Shown piece after piece: positions 1 through 6,077 of a stretch of 10,353 nucleotides of DNA. Where the stretch lies: positions 1-10,353 of the forward strand of contig CAMDBY010000049.1 in assembly GCA_945889575.1 (NCBI GenBank), read 5' to 3'. Source of the DNA: Bifidobacterium breve (GTDB taxonomy: Bacteria > Actinomycetota > Acidimicrobiia > Acidimicrobiales > Ilumatobacteraceae). Made by a program: the position numbers and the translations under genes. Positions within the stretch are counted from its first letter, which is position 1. Every line of letters starts with the position of its first letter. Under the pieces are notes generated by a model. That model made no database searches. It was not told the DNA's origin and was given only the letters and a program-made list of their open reading frames with translations.

Positions 1-1258
1 TGGCGAGAATGATGAGAAAGAGCGACGAAGCAACAAATGAAATCCATGGTCTGTGTTGCACGACACGACTCCAACGCCACCAGATTGTGTTTTGATGGTC
101 ATTCTGAGCACGGTGAGGTATTGCAACGCGCAATGCAGGAATAACAAAACGCGTGAGTTGACAAGCAACTGCAAGGCCTACACCCACAGACAAGACCATC
201 AAATTCTTTGTGAATACAGCAATAAAGCCACTGACAACAAAAGCGATGAGAGAGATTACTGCTGCTCGAGAAGTTGTGTCAATGCGTTCACCGACCATGG
301 CGAGAAGCGCAGGAAGCAAAGTGACAGACGCAATAATCATGACTGATACTGCAGTTGCCATACCGATTGCTAATCCGGTGACGAATGAAAGCCCGATGGT
401 GAGAAGACCGAGGGCAGCGACGATGACAGTAATGCCGGCAAACACTACAGCTCGGCCAGAGGTATCAATAGATTCGACAACGGCTTCTTCCACGGTCAAT
501 CCGTCGTGGAGCCCTTCACGAAAACGCGTCACAATAAACAGTGCGTAGTCAATGCCGACTCCCAAGCCAATCATTCCGACCATCGAAGTCACTGCATCAG
601 GCATTGAAACGAAGTGGCTAATGATTCCCACAATGCTTGATGCAATGATGAGCCCGATCAGTGCGATGCTGATTGGTAGGCCCATTGCGATGACAGAACC
701 AAAAGCAAGAACCAAAATCAGAATGGCTGCTAATACACCTAGTGCTTCAGATTCGGGTAACTGCATCTCTTCGAAGATTGCACCGCCGTAACCAATTTCT
801 ACTCCAGCAGCTCGTGCTGGTGCAGTCACGTCCTTTATTTCTTCACTAAGAGTTTTGTACTCTTCTTGATTCATACGAGGAACATTGACCTCAGAAAATG
901 CAACTTTTCTGTTCTTACTGATTTGATTCTGTAAAACAAATGGTGAAGTGATATCGACATCACTGATTGCATCTACTGCGGCTATTGCATCTGAAATAGT
1001 TTTCTGCACTTCTGGTTCGTCAATTGATGACATTGTTCGAAAAACCAATTGTGAAGATTCCCCGCCTTGGTTCGGATTAGCGCGAGCAAGAACGGTCTCA
1101 GCCTGGCGGGCTTCGCTCGATGGCATGGCCATTTCCGTGTTGAATTCCGTGCCGAATGTAGAACTAGCAAAAACCATGGCTATGGCAAGTGGAATCCAGA
1201 TTGCAAAAACAACGGTGCGCTTGTGGCGTACACAGAAGCGGGCAAGAGATGAGAGCAT
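1..1258 (-). CDS. MMPL/RND-family membrane transporter, N-terminal part (runs off left edge)
   Basis: Reading the minus strand from the ATG at 1258 gives 419 uninterrupted residues to the window edge. Residues 14-33 form TM1. Residues 34 to about 170 form an extracytoplasmic domain, followed by a hydrophobic cluster from about 174 (TM2-TM6). The motif GVGIDYALF (233-241) contains the Asp-Tyr pair (D237, Y238) that in MMPL and RND pumps forms the proton relay in TM4, and SVTLLPALLA (311-320) is the usual end of TM6. These place it in the MMPL/YdfJ group, proton-driven exporters of lipids or other hydrophobic compounds at the cytoplasmic membrane. The substrate cannot be told. An in-frame TAA lies upstream, so 1258 is the first ATG; no Shine-Dalgarno is visible. 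Two extra hydrophobic segments (about 331-350 and 352-370) sit between TM6 and the WWRWSR segment that precedes TM7. The second half of the gene lies outside the window. Confidence 0.9.
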   Translation of the reverse strand, partial: MLSSLARFCVRHKRTVVFAIWIPLAIAMVFASSTFGTEFNTEMAMPSSEARQAETVLARANPNQGGESSQLVFRTMSSIDEPEVQKTISDAIAAVDAISDVDITSPFVLQNQISKNRKVAFSEVNVPRMNQEEYKTLSEEIKDVTAPARAAGVEIGYGGAIFEEMQLPESEALGVLAAILILVLAFGSVIAMGLPISIALIGLIIASSIVGIISHFVSMPDAVTSMVGMIGLGVGIDYALFIVTRFREGLHDGLTVEEAVVESIDTSGRAVVFAGITVIVAALGLLTIGLSFVTGLAIGMATAVSVMIIASVTLLPALLAMVGERIDTTSRAAVISLIAFVVSGFIAVFTKNLMVLSVGVGLAVACQLTRFVIPALRVAIPHRAQNDHQNTIWWRWSRVVQHRPWISFVASSLFLIILA

Positions 1259-1288
1259 GGGAGTCCAATTCGAAAGGGGCTTATGTCT

Positions 1289-1294
1289 AGGTTA
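1289..1294 (-). promoter_or_regulatory. Candidate -10 hexamer TAACCT for the MMPL gene
   Basis: On the minus strand TAACCT lies about 30 bases before the ATG at 1258. It fits the loose TAnnnT form of a -10 box and matches the hexamer before the hydroxyacid dehydrogenase gene at 9815-9820. No convincing -35 is visible. This is inference from a short motif. Confidence 0.25.
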
Positions 1295-1326
1295 CGAATT
1301 AGAACACTGCGATGGCTACATGGCGG

Positions 1327-1332
1327 TACCGT
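1327..1332 (+). promoter_or_regulatory. Candidate leaderless -10 box TACCGT before rsgA
   Basis: TACCGT ends 8 bases before the rsgA ATG, and no Shine-Dalgarno is present between them. The same hexamer stands 6 bases before the ATG of the response regulator and of the 9856 gene. Here it is embedded in the 8-base palindrome CGGTACCG (1324-1331). The spacing suits an mRNA starting at or very near the initiation codon. Inferred, not shown. Confidence 0.4.
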
Positions 1333-1340
1333 TTCGGTAG

Positions 1341-2333
1341 ATGGAAACACATGTCACACCGCCAAATGCGCCTGAAGATCAGGTGTTGTCTGGGCGTATC
1401 ACGCGTTTAGATCGCGGGTGGAGCACGGTGTTGTTGGACACAGCCGAGACCATCCGGGTACGCAATATTGGGGTGGAAGTTGCCGTTGGTGACATGGTTT
1501 CTGTCTCGGCTGATTTTGAACGTATAGATATGGTGCACCCGCGACGCAGTGCCCTGACCCGGCGTAACTCATTTGAAGGTGCACGCGGCATGCGCCAAAT
1601 AGTTGCTTCGAATATTGACACAGTCTTTTTGGTTCATTCTGTTAACTCGCCACCGAACCAACGACGACTTGAACGTGAATTGGTGCTGGCGTTTGATAGT
1701 GGAGCAACGCCAGTTCTTGTATTGACAAAAACAGACACCATTAGTACTGAAGCGGCCGAAGCGGCTCGCGCCGTTTTTGCTGAGATTACTTTTGATGTTG
1801 ATATTGCGTTGGTTAGTTCTGTAACTGGCGAAGGTTTAGAAAAGATTCGTGCATATGCACGTCCACACACCACGATTGTGTTCATCGGTGCCAGTGGAGT
1901 TGGTAAGTCAACTTTGGTTAATGCACTTGTTGGCTACGAGATACAACGAACAGCTGAAGTGCGTGAAGATGATCAACGTGGTCGTCACACCACAGTTGCA
2001 GCCGAACTAATTGCATTGCCAGGCGATGCGTGGCTGCTAGATACGCCAGGGTTACGTGCAGTGACCTTGTGGACAAGCAGTAACGGAATTGAACGGGCCT
2101 TTCCCGATGTGTTTGATTTGGCTGGCTCATGCAGATTTCGTGATTGCAAACACCTTGACGAACCAGATTGTGCAGTTACGGCAGCGATATCGGCGGGAAC
2201 ACTGCCAGTTGTGCGTCTTGAATCAATGCGCCGTCTTGTGGCTGAAGAACTCAACGTTGAAGAAGAACAAGCGGAGCGCGAACGTCAAGAAAATCGTCGT
2301 GGGTTTCGAAAAACTGTTAGGCCGTTGGAATAG
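1341..2333 (+). CDS. rsgA: Ribosome small-subunit-dependent GTPase RsgA
   Basis: This 330-residue cytoplasmic GTPase acts in late 30S ribosomal subunit maturation: it binds near the decoding site and GTP hydrolysis releases it from the subunit. The GTPase motifs appear in the circularly permuted order that defines the YjeQ/RsgA family: G4 TKTD (129-132), G1 P-loop GASGVGKST (183-191), G2 in RGRHTT (213-218), and G3 DTPG (234-237). An OB-fold-like N-terminus (about 15-75) precedes them. A C-terminal zinc-binding knuckle follows, with C264, C269, H271 and C277, then a helical, Glu/Arg-rich tail. Length is normal for the family. The start at 1341 lacks a Shine-Dalgarno but has TACCGT 8 bases upstream. 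The gene is divergent from the MMPL transporter, and its 3' end overlaps the convergent histidine kinase gene by 17 bases. All key residues are intact. Confidence 0.97.
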   Translation: METHVTPPNAPEDQVLSGRITRLDRGWSTVLLDTAETIRVRNIGVEVAVGDMVSVSADFERIDMVHPRRSALTRRNSFEGARGMRQIVASNIDTVFLVHSVNSPPNQRRLERELVLAFDSGATPVLVLTKTDTISTEAAEAARAVFAEITFDVDIALVSSVTGEGLEKIRAYARPHTTIVFIGASGVGKSTLVNALVGYEIQRTAEVREDDQRGRHTTVAAELIALPGDAWLLDTPGLRAVTLWTSSNGIERAFPDVFDLAGSCRFRDCKHLDEPDCAVTAAISAGTLPVVRLESMRRLVAEELNVEEEQAERERQENRRGFRKTVRPLE

Positions 2334-3663
2334 GAAATTGCAATCCGACGATTGCTCCGCCACCTGCATTGTCTAAGACATATGCACTGGCATTGTGATC
2401 ACTGGCAAACTGCGACACGATTGATAAACCAAGACCGGAGCCAGGCATAGAGCGAGTAGCTGTTGCCCTGTAAAAGCGATCGAACACAAGTGGCTTATCA
2501 GCGTCGCTGATGCCAAGACCTTTATCGCGCACTTCCACTCGAAATGATCCAACGTGAATTTCAATCTCTGACTTGTCGTTAGTGAATTTGATGGCGTTAT
2601 CAACCAAGTTGCTGAGAGCACGTTCTAGTTGGTTTGGACGCGCATTTACTGTGGTGCCAGGCGTTGTGTGAACGGTGACTGGTGCCCCTGATCGTCGGGA
2701 TGAACGAACAGCGATTTCTTGTGCGACTTCCGAAAGGTCAATAGATGTTGGCTCTTCTATGGTGCGATTGTCAATCGCCAAGGCACTCAATTCGGCACTG
2801 AGATCCGCAAGCTCGTCAACTTCTGCGCGCATGTCAGCAAGAATGGATGTCCGGTCAGCATCGGATAATGTGCCACGTTCGAGCAATTCAGTATTCGCAC
2901 GAAGACTGGTTAATGGTGTGCGAAGTTCATGACTTGCGTCTTGTACCAGTTGGCGCTGCCGCGAAACACTGCCTCGCAACGCCTCGAGCATGGTGTTGAA
3001 ACTGGTGGCTAGTTGCGCCACTTCATCACGTCCTGAAACGAGAATTGTGCGGTCTAGGTCTTGAGTTGCGGCGATTGATTCAGCGGTAATTGCTAAGTCT
3101 TCAATTGGCTTACTAATGCGACGAGCAAAAAGCCAACCAAACAGGGCAGAAATAACAACTGCGATAGCTGCATAGATGGGAAACCATGTACGCATGCCAC
3201 GTTGTGCATTCAAAATTATTTGCGTATCTTTAGCAACTTGAATCAGTGAACCATCATTTGCAAGCACAGTCAGCGTCTTGAATTCGTGACGATCGATAAT
3301 TGTTGACGAGCGATTAATTCGCCTGCCATCAACTGACAAAGAGCGATCGCCTCTTTCGATCGGTAGTCGAGGATATTCACGACGTCCAAGAACTTGACCA
3401 TTAGGAAGAACTATTTGTGTGATGGCGTCAACTTCGGTCTGCATAATTGCCTGGTTTACGGGGCCTTGGCCAAATGCATCATTCCAATTGAAACCTCGTC
3501 GGCCCATAATTTGAAGAATTCGCGAAGCACGTTGATCTAGCGAGCTTTCAACTTGACTTTGTAGTTGATTAGATGCTATTCGATAGGCACCAATACTCAT
3601 GCCGGTAGCTAATACAAACATAAGACTGGCTGAGACAAGTACGAAACGTGTGCGCAGGTTCAT
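2317..3663 (-). CDS. Membrane sensor histidine kinase (MprB-like, OmpR-class partner)
   Basis: This 448-residue sensor kinase presumably phosphorylates the response regulator encoded just upstream. TM1 spans about 7-28, an extracytoplasmic sensor region about 31-158, TM2 about 161-179 and a HAMP linker about 180-232. The dimerisation/phosphoacceptor helix carries DASHELRTPLTSLR with H245 as the phosphorylated histidine. The ATPase domain shows the N box NLVDNAIKF (352-360), G1 DKGLGISD (380-387), F box FDRFYRA (394-400) and G2 GSGLGLSIV (408-416). The architecture resembles actinobacterial envelope-stress kinases such as MprB; the stimulus cannot be read from the sequence. The ATG overlaps the regulator stop codon (ATGA, 3660-3663), implying translational coupling. 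The last codons overlap the end of convergent rsgA. The kinase appears complete. Confidence 0.95.
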   Translation of the reverse strand: MNLRTRFVLVSASLMFVLATGMSIGAYRIASNQLQSQVESSLDQRASRILQIMGRRGFNWNDAFGQGPVNQAIMQTEVDAITQIVLPNGQVLGRREYPRLPIERGDRSLSVDGRRINRSSTIIDRHEFKTLTVLANDGSLIQVAKDTQIILNAQRGMRTWFPIYAAIAVVISALFGWLFARRISKPIEDLAITAESIAATQDLDRTILVSGRDEVAQLATSFNTMLEALRGSVSRQRQLVQDASHELRTPLTSLRANTELLERGTLSDADRTSILADMRAEVDELADLSAELSALAIDNRTIEEPTSIDLSEVAQEIAVRSSRRSGAPVTVHTTPGTTVNARPNQLERALSNLVDNAIKFTNDKSEIEIHVGSFRVEVRDKGLGISDADKPLVFDRFYRATATRSMPGSGLGLSIVSQFASDHNASAYVLDNAGGGAIVGLQFPIPTA

Positions 3664-4343
3664 GATTGCTTCACCGTATACCCGACACCACGTACCGTAA
3701 ACACAACACGTGATTCATTGTTCTCTTCAGTCTTGCGACGTAGGTAGCCGATGTATACATCGAGTGATTTTGAGTTGGTTTCGAAGTTGTATCCCCAAAT
3801 TGCTTCATAGATGGTCTCGCGAGAAACAACGATTCCTGGTTGCTGCATGAGTAATTCCAAAAGATCAAATTCAGTTTTTGTCAACTCAATTGCACGTTCA
3901 CCACGATGCACTTCTCGTGTCAGTGAATTAAGTGTGAGGTCACCGACACGCAATTGCGTACTTGAGCCGGTTGGTTGTGAACGTCGAAGCAATGCACGAC
4001 ACCGTGCAAGAAGTTCGTCAATAACAAATGGCTTCACCAAGTAATCGTCTGCGCCTGCATCAAGGCCAGCCACACGGTCACCCACTTCAACACGAGCGGT
4101 AAGCAACAAGATGGGGATATCGATGCCGCGGTGCCTGGCTTCACGGCACACGGTAAGTCCATCGGCAAAAGGCATCATCACGTCAAGCACCGCAAGATCA
4201 AACCGTGATTTGGCAAGGGCCTCGAGGGCTGCTCTCCCGTCATTCACTGCAGTGACCGCGTAATTCTCAAGCTCAAGGACCCGCTGAACAGCCTTGCGAA
4301 CCGAGGAATCATCCTCGGCAATCAGTACTTTGCGGCTGTCCAT
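3660..4343 (-). CDS. OmpR/PhoB-family response regulator (MprA-like)
   Basis: This 227-residue DNA-binding regulator has an N-terminal receiver domain (about 4-117) with the acidic pair D11/D12, phosphoacceptor D54 in AVLDVMMP, the switch residue T82 and the conserved K104. A C-terminal winged helix (about 130-225) follows, with the recognition region DVYIGYLRRKTE and the wing RGVGYTV. Members of this family dimerise when phosphorylated and bind direct repeats near promoters. Length and motifs match MprA/PhoP-type regulators. It is the first gene of a two-gene unit with the kinase. The ATG has no Shine-Dalgarno but has TACCGT exactly 6 bases upstream, so a leaderless mRNA is likely. The divergent gene at 4502 is a plausible target, and autoregulation from the same intergenic region is possible. 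Confidence 0.96.
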   Translation of the reverse strand: MDSRKVLIAEDDSSVRKAVQRVLELENYAVTAVNDGRAALEALAKSRFDLAVLDVMMPFADGLTVCREARHRGIDIPILLLTARVEVGDRVAGLDAGADDYLVKPFVIDELLARCRALLRRSQPTGSSTQLRVGDLTLNSLTREVHRGERAIELTKTEFDLLELLMQQPGIVVSRETIYEAIWGYNFETNSKSLDVYIGYLRRKTEENNESRVVFTVRGVGYTVKQS

Positions 4344-4349
4344 GAAGAT

Positions 4350-4355
4350 ACGGTA
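4350..4355 (-). promoter_or_regulatory. Candidate leaderless -10 box TACCGT of the two-component operon
   Basis: On the minus strand TACCGT is followed by six bases and then the response regulator ATG. The spacing is that expected when transcription begins at the A of ATG. No Shine-Dalgarno competes with this reading, and no clear -35 is seen. Confidence 0.45.
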
Positions 4356-4404
4356 CCCATGATTTGCAACGGTTTGCCGTACCTTGGCCCAATTCTTGCC
4401 TTCC

Positions 4405-4437
4405 TCTTACCTTGTTCATGTTTACTTCTTACATAGC
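4405..4437 (+). promoter_or_regulatory. Three tandem 11-base units, candidate response-regulator site
   Basis: The stretch divides into TCTTACCTTGT, TCATGTTTACT and TCTTACATAGC. Units 1 and 3 match at 8 of 11 positions and lie two helical turns apart; unit 2 shares only the leading TC and a few T positions. OmpR/PhoB-type regulators bind such helically phased direct repeats. The site lies between the two-component operon and the divergent secreted-protein gene, about 65 bases before the latter's ATG. Assignment to this regulator is inference. Confidence 0.35.
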
Positions 4438-4486
4438 CCCGTGAAAGTGGAGTCACGCCAGAACAACTCTGGAGTACACCCACAAA

Positions 4487-4491
4487 AAGGA
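4487..4491 (+). promoter_or_regulatory. Shine-Dalgarno AAGGA of the secreted repeat protein gene
   Basis: AAGGA stands 10 bases before the ATG at 4502 and fixes that start. It shows that this mRNA has a normal 5' leader, unlike the divergent regulator mRNA. Confidence 0.7.
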
Positions 4492-4501
4492 ACATAGAAC
4501 A

Positions 4502-5437
4502 ATGAAGATCCAATCTCGTTTTACAAAAATTGCGGTGGCCTCAGGGCTCATCGTGGCAACCGGAGCAGCAGTGCTCGGCATCACCGGCTTTGCAAGTGCG
4601 CAAGTTGCACAGAGAAGCAATGTCGTTGCAGTTGCACAGGTAACAGAGACAACTCTCCCAACAAACTCAGCCGCGAGTACATCACCTGTAGCTCCGAGCT
4701 CAAGTGCAACACCTGCTGCAGCTTCAACTCCTTCAGTCGCAAAGGCTGATCGTCCATCTCCACTTGCAACAGTTTCAAAAGCTTTGGGAATCACCGAAGC
4801 AGAATTGAAAACAGAGCTACAAGCTGGAAAATCAATTGCTGATGTTGCCAAGGCAAAGAACATTGATATTGCAACGGTGAAGGCAGCTCTTGTTGCTGAA
4901 GCTAAGGCTCATATTGATGCTGAAGTTGCTGCTGGAAAGCACACTGCTGCTGAAGGCGTAACAAAGCTTGCTGAAAAGACATCACGTATCGACACCATGT
5001 TGACCACTGCTGGTTTGCCAGCACGTGGCCCGCAAGGCGTTGGCGGTCACAAAGGCAAGGGCGGCGGGAAGTTCATGTCAGCGACACTTGCAACAACTTT
5101 GAAGCTGACACTAGAGGAACTGCGGACACAACTTCATTCAGGAAAATCACTTTCTGATGTTGCAAAAGCACAGAGTGTTGACATTGCAGTTGTAAAGACT
5201 GTCTTGACTTCAGATTTCTCTGCACACCTTGCAGAAGAAGTGACGTCTGGCAAGCACACACAAGCTGAAGCTGATGCAAAGCTTGCTGAGTTCAAGACCA
5301 ACCTTGACACCATGGTGAATCGTGTTGGTCCTGCAGGAGGCATGAAGGGTGAAGGTCGTGGACCTGGTGGACGTCGCGGACATGGCCCAATGGGACAAGG
5401 CGCACCTTCAGCTCAGAACACTTCTGCTTCGGCATAA
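4502..5437 (+). CDS. Secreted protein with two 77-residue helical repeats, unknown function
   Basis: This 311-residue protein has a classical signal peptide: a basic start, a hydrophobic core (10-28) and a likely cleavage site ASA/Q after residue 33. A Thr/Ser/Pro/Ala-rich linker (about 45-87) follows. Two repeats, 95-171 and 200-276, align without gaps at about half identical residues (38 of 77 by hand count). Each contains L-x-AGKS-like, DVAKA, DIA-VK, GKHT-AE and KLAE blocks and is predicted helical. The loop between them and the C-terminus (about 277-299) are rich in Gly, Arg and His. Similar repeats of the form GKSxADVAK...ITxxQAD occur in secreted proteins of Gram-positive bacteria and somewhat resemble YckD/DUF2680 proteins, whose function is unknown to me. 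There is no LPXTG or lipobox, so it is probably released or loosely wall-bound. It sits divergent from the two-component system and is probably controlled by it. Confidence 0.88.
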   Translation: MKIQSRFTKIAVASGLIVATGAAVLGITGFASAQVAQRSNVVAVAQVTETTLPTNSAASTSPVAPSSSATPAAASTPSVAKADRPSPLATVSKALGITEAELKTELQAGKSIADVAKAKNIDIATVKAALVAEAKAHIDAEVAAGKHTAAEGVTKLAEKTSRIDTMLTTAGLPARGPQGVGGHKGKGGGKFMSATLATTLKLTLEELRTQLHSGKSLSDVAKAQSVDIAVVKTVLTSDFSAHLAEEVTSGKHTQAEADAKLAEFKTNLDTMVNRVGPAGGMKGEGRGPGGRRGHGPMGQGAPSAQNTSASA

Positions 5438-5445
5438 CGAATTCA

Positions 5446-5461
5446 CACACCAATTGGTGTG
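5446..5461. repeat. Perfect 16-base palindrome CACACCAATTGGTGTG
   Basis: This self-complementary 16-mer lies 9 bases after the stop codon of the secreted protein gene and before its terminator. With no loop and no T-tract it is not a typical terminator. It could be a protein-binding site or an mRNA 3' end structure. Confidence 0.6.
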
Positions 5462-5483
5462 ACTATCTCCCCCTAAAGAACAG

Positions 5484-5519
5484 CCGGAGCCTGCAGTAAT
5501 GCGGGCTCCGGTTTTGTTT
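5484..5519 (+). terminator. Intrinsic terminator between the secreted protein gene and the tad operon
   Basis: An 11-base-pair stem (CCGGAGCCTGC with GCGGGCTCCGG, one G-T wobble) and a 6-base loop are followed by TTTTGTTT. It is strong for the plus strand. On the minus strand the same hairpin follows the tadE stop codon, but its tail (CTGTTCTTT) is weaker, so it may serve both directions. The T-tail overlaps the tadE stop codon at 5518-5520. Confidence 0.9.
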
Positions 5520-5907
5520 ACCCCAGGACTAATGGTGGTTCACGCATCATGGTTGCTGTTCCGTGTAACGACAGCGATGGCAACCAGCGCCCGAGAAGTG
5601 GGAATCGTTTCTTCATGGTGGCGTTTACTGTGACTAGGCCCGTTGCATCATCTGCTGTTGTTTTTGCAGAGACATGTGAGAGATCAGCGATGGCTGTAGC
5701 TGCATCTGACGGGTTGTCTGATGTAATAGCTGATCGTACGGCACTACGCGCGATGTCATTCAGACGCAAAGTGTCGAGACATACAGACAAGGTTGCGAGC
5801 AGTAAGAGGGCACACAACACGACCAGCGGTGCCATCAACGCAAATTCAACAGTTGCTTGTCCACGACCCTTATGGCGTGGAGTTTGATGCACGACTAAAT
5901 ATGTCAT
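5518..5907 (-). CDS. tadE: TadE-like pseudopilin
   Basis: This 129-residue protein is the last gene of the tad operon. It has a short basic leader ending RHKGRG, then the processing motif G16/QATVEF with Glu at mature position 5 (E21). A hydrophobic helix follows (about 23-43), then a mainly beta C-terminal domain ending in PLLGRWLPSLSL and an ATMMRE segment, typical of actinobacterial TadE proteins. TadE proteins are processed by the prepilin peptidase and help build the Tad pilus at the cytoplasmic membrane. I chose the ATG at 5907 because the frame further upstream (open to 5997) lies inside flp and codes for an un-leader-like sequence. The start overlaps the end of flp by 38 bases; a GTG at 5892 would shorten that to 23. 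No Shine-Dalgarno is visible, so translational coupling to flp is likely. Confidence 0.85.
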   Translation of the reverse strand: MTYLVVHQTPRHKGRGQATVEFALMAPLVVLCALLLLATLSVCLDTLRLNDIARSAVRSAITSDNPSDAATAIADLSHVSAKTTADDATGLVTVNATMKKRFPLLGRWLPSLSLHGTATMMREPPLVLG

Positions 5908-6064
5908 TGAACACGGTGTCAAACAGTGAACCGATTTTTCCGGCCCCGCCGCCGGCTGTAGCCCATGCGATGACCAATAGGGCGATGATTGCTGCAACGA
6001 GCAAGATCAGTGCGTATTCCGTGGTTGCTTGGCCTCGTGAGCGTTTTTGTGATTGATGAATCAT
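5870..6064 (-). CDS. flp: Flp-type major pilin precursor
   Basis: This 64-residue pilin precursor has a short basic leader (residues 1-11, MIHQSQKRSRG), a predicted cut after G11, and the mature start QATTEY with the canonical Glu at position 5 (E16) and Tyr at 6. A long hydrophobic helix follows (about 18-37), then a Gly-rich turn GGGAGK and an amphipathic tail. Size and layout match Flp pilins, the subunits of tight-adherence pili. The start is fixed by a good Shine-Dalgarno, GAAGGA, 6 bases upstream; a longer in-frame extension to 6172 lies inside the preceding gene and is not used. The start lies 13 bases after the stop of the tadB-tadC gene. Confidence 0.88.
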   Translation of the reverse strand: MIHQSQKRSRGQATTEYALILLVAAIIALLVIAWATAGGGAGKIGSLFDTVFNDIFSRASNSTP

Positions 6065-6070
6065 GGTTCT

Positions 6071-6076
6071 TCCTTC
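6071..6076 (-). promoter_or_regulatory. Shine-Dalgarno GAAGGA of flp
   Basis: On the minus strand GAAGGA stands 6 bases before the ATG at 6064 and decides this start. It is the strongest ribosome site inside the operon, fitting the need for many pilin copies from a polycistronic mRNA. Confidence 0.8.
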
Positions 6077-6077
6077 G

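Noticed and set aside
53..791. Plus-strand open frames of 79-112 residues across the left end
   Set aside because: They lie opposite the MMPL reading frame and code for low-complexity sequence without domains; the minus-strand frame is a clear transporter.
948..1340. 130-residue plus-strand frame ending at the rsgA start
   Set aside because: It overlaps the MMPL N-terminus on the opposite strand, has no recognisable motif and no ribosome site.
4412..4435. Classical -35/-10 promoter TTGTTC...TACATA before the 4502 gene
   Set aside because: The spacer is only 12 bases and the -10 match is poor; the repeat structure explains the region better.
4453..4863. 136-residue minus-strand frame with hydrophobic stretches opposite the secreted protein
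   Set aside because: It is antisense to the signal peptide and linker of the 4502 gene, and its Ala/Val-rich content follows from the Ala/Thr-rich codons on the other strand.
4502..5437. DNA-binding role for the 4502 protein, because each repeat has a helix-turn-helix-like segment
   Set aside because: A clear signal peptide shows it is exported, and the segment is better read as a helical repeat.
5908..5997. Longer start for tadE at 5997
   Set aside because: The extra 30 residues overlap most of flp in another frame and would put an un-leader-like stretch before the basic processing signal.
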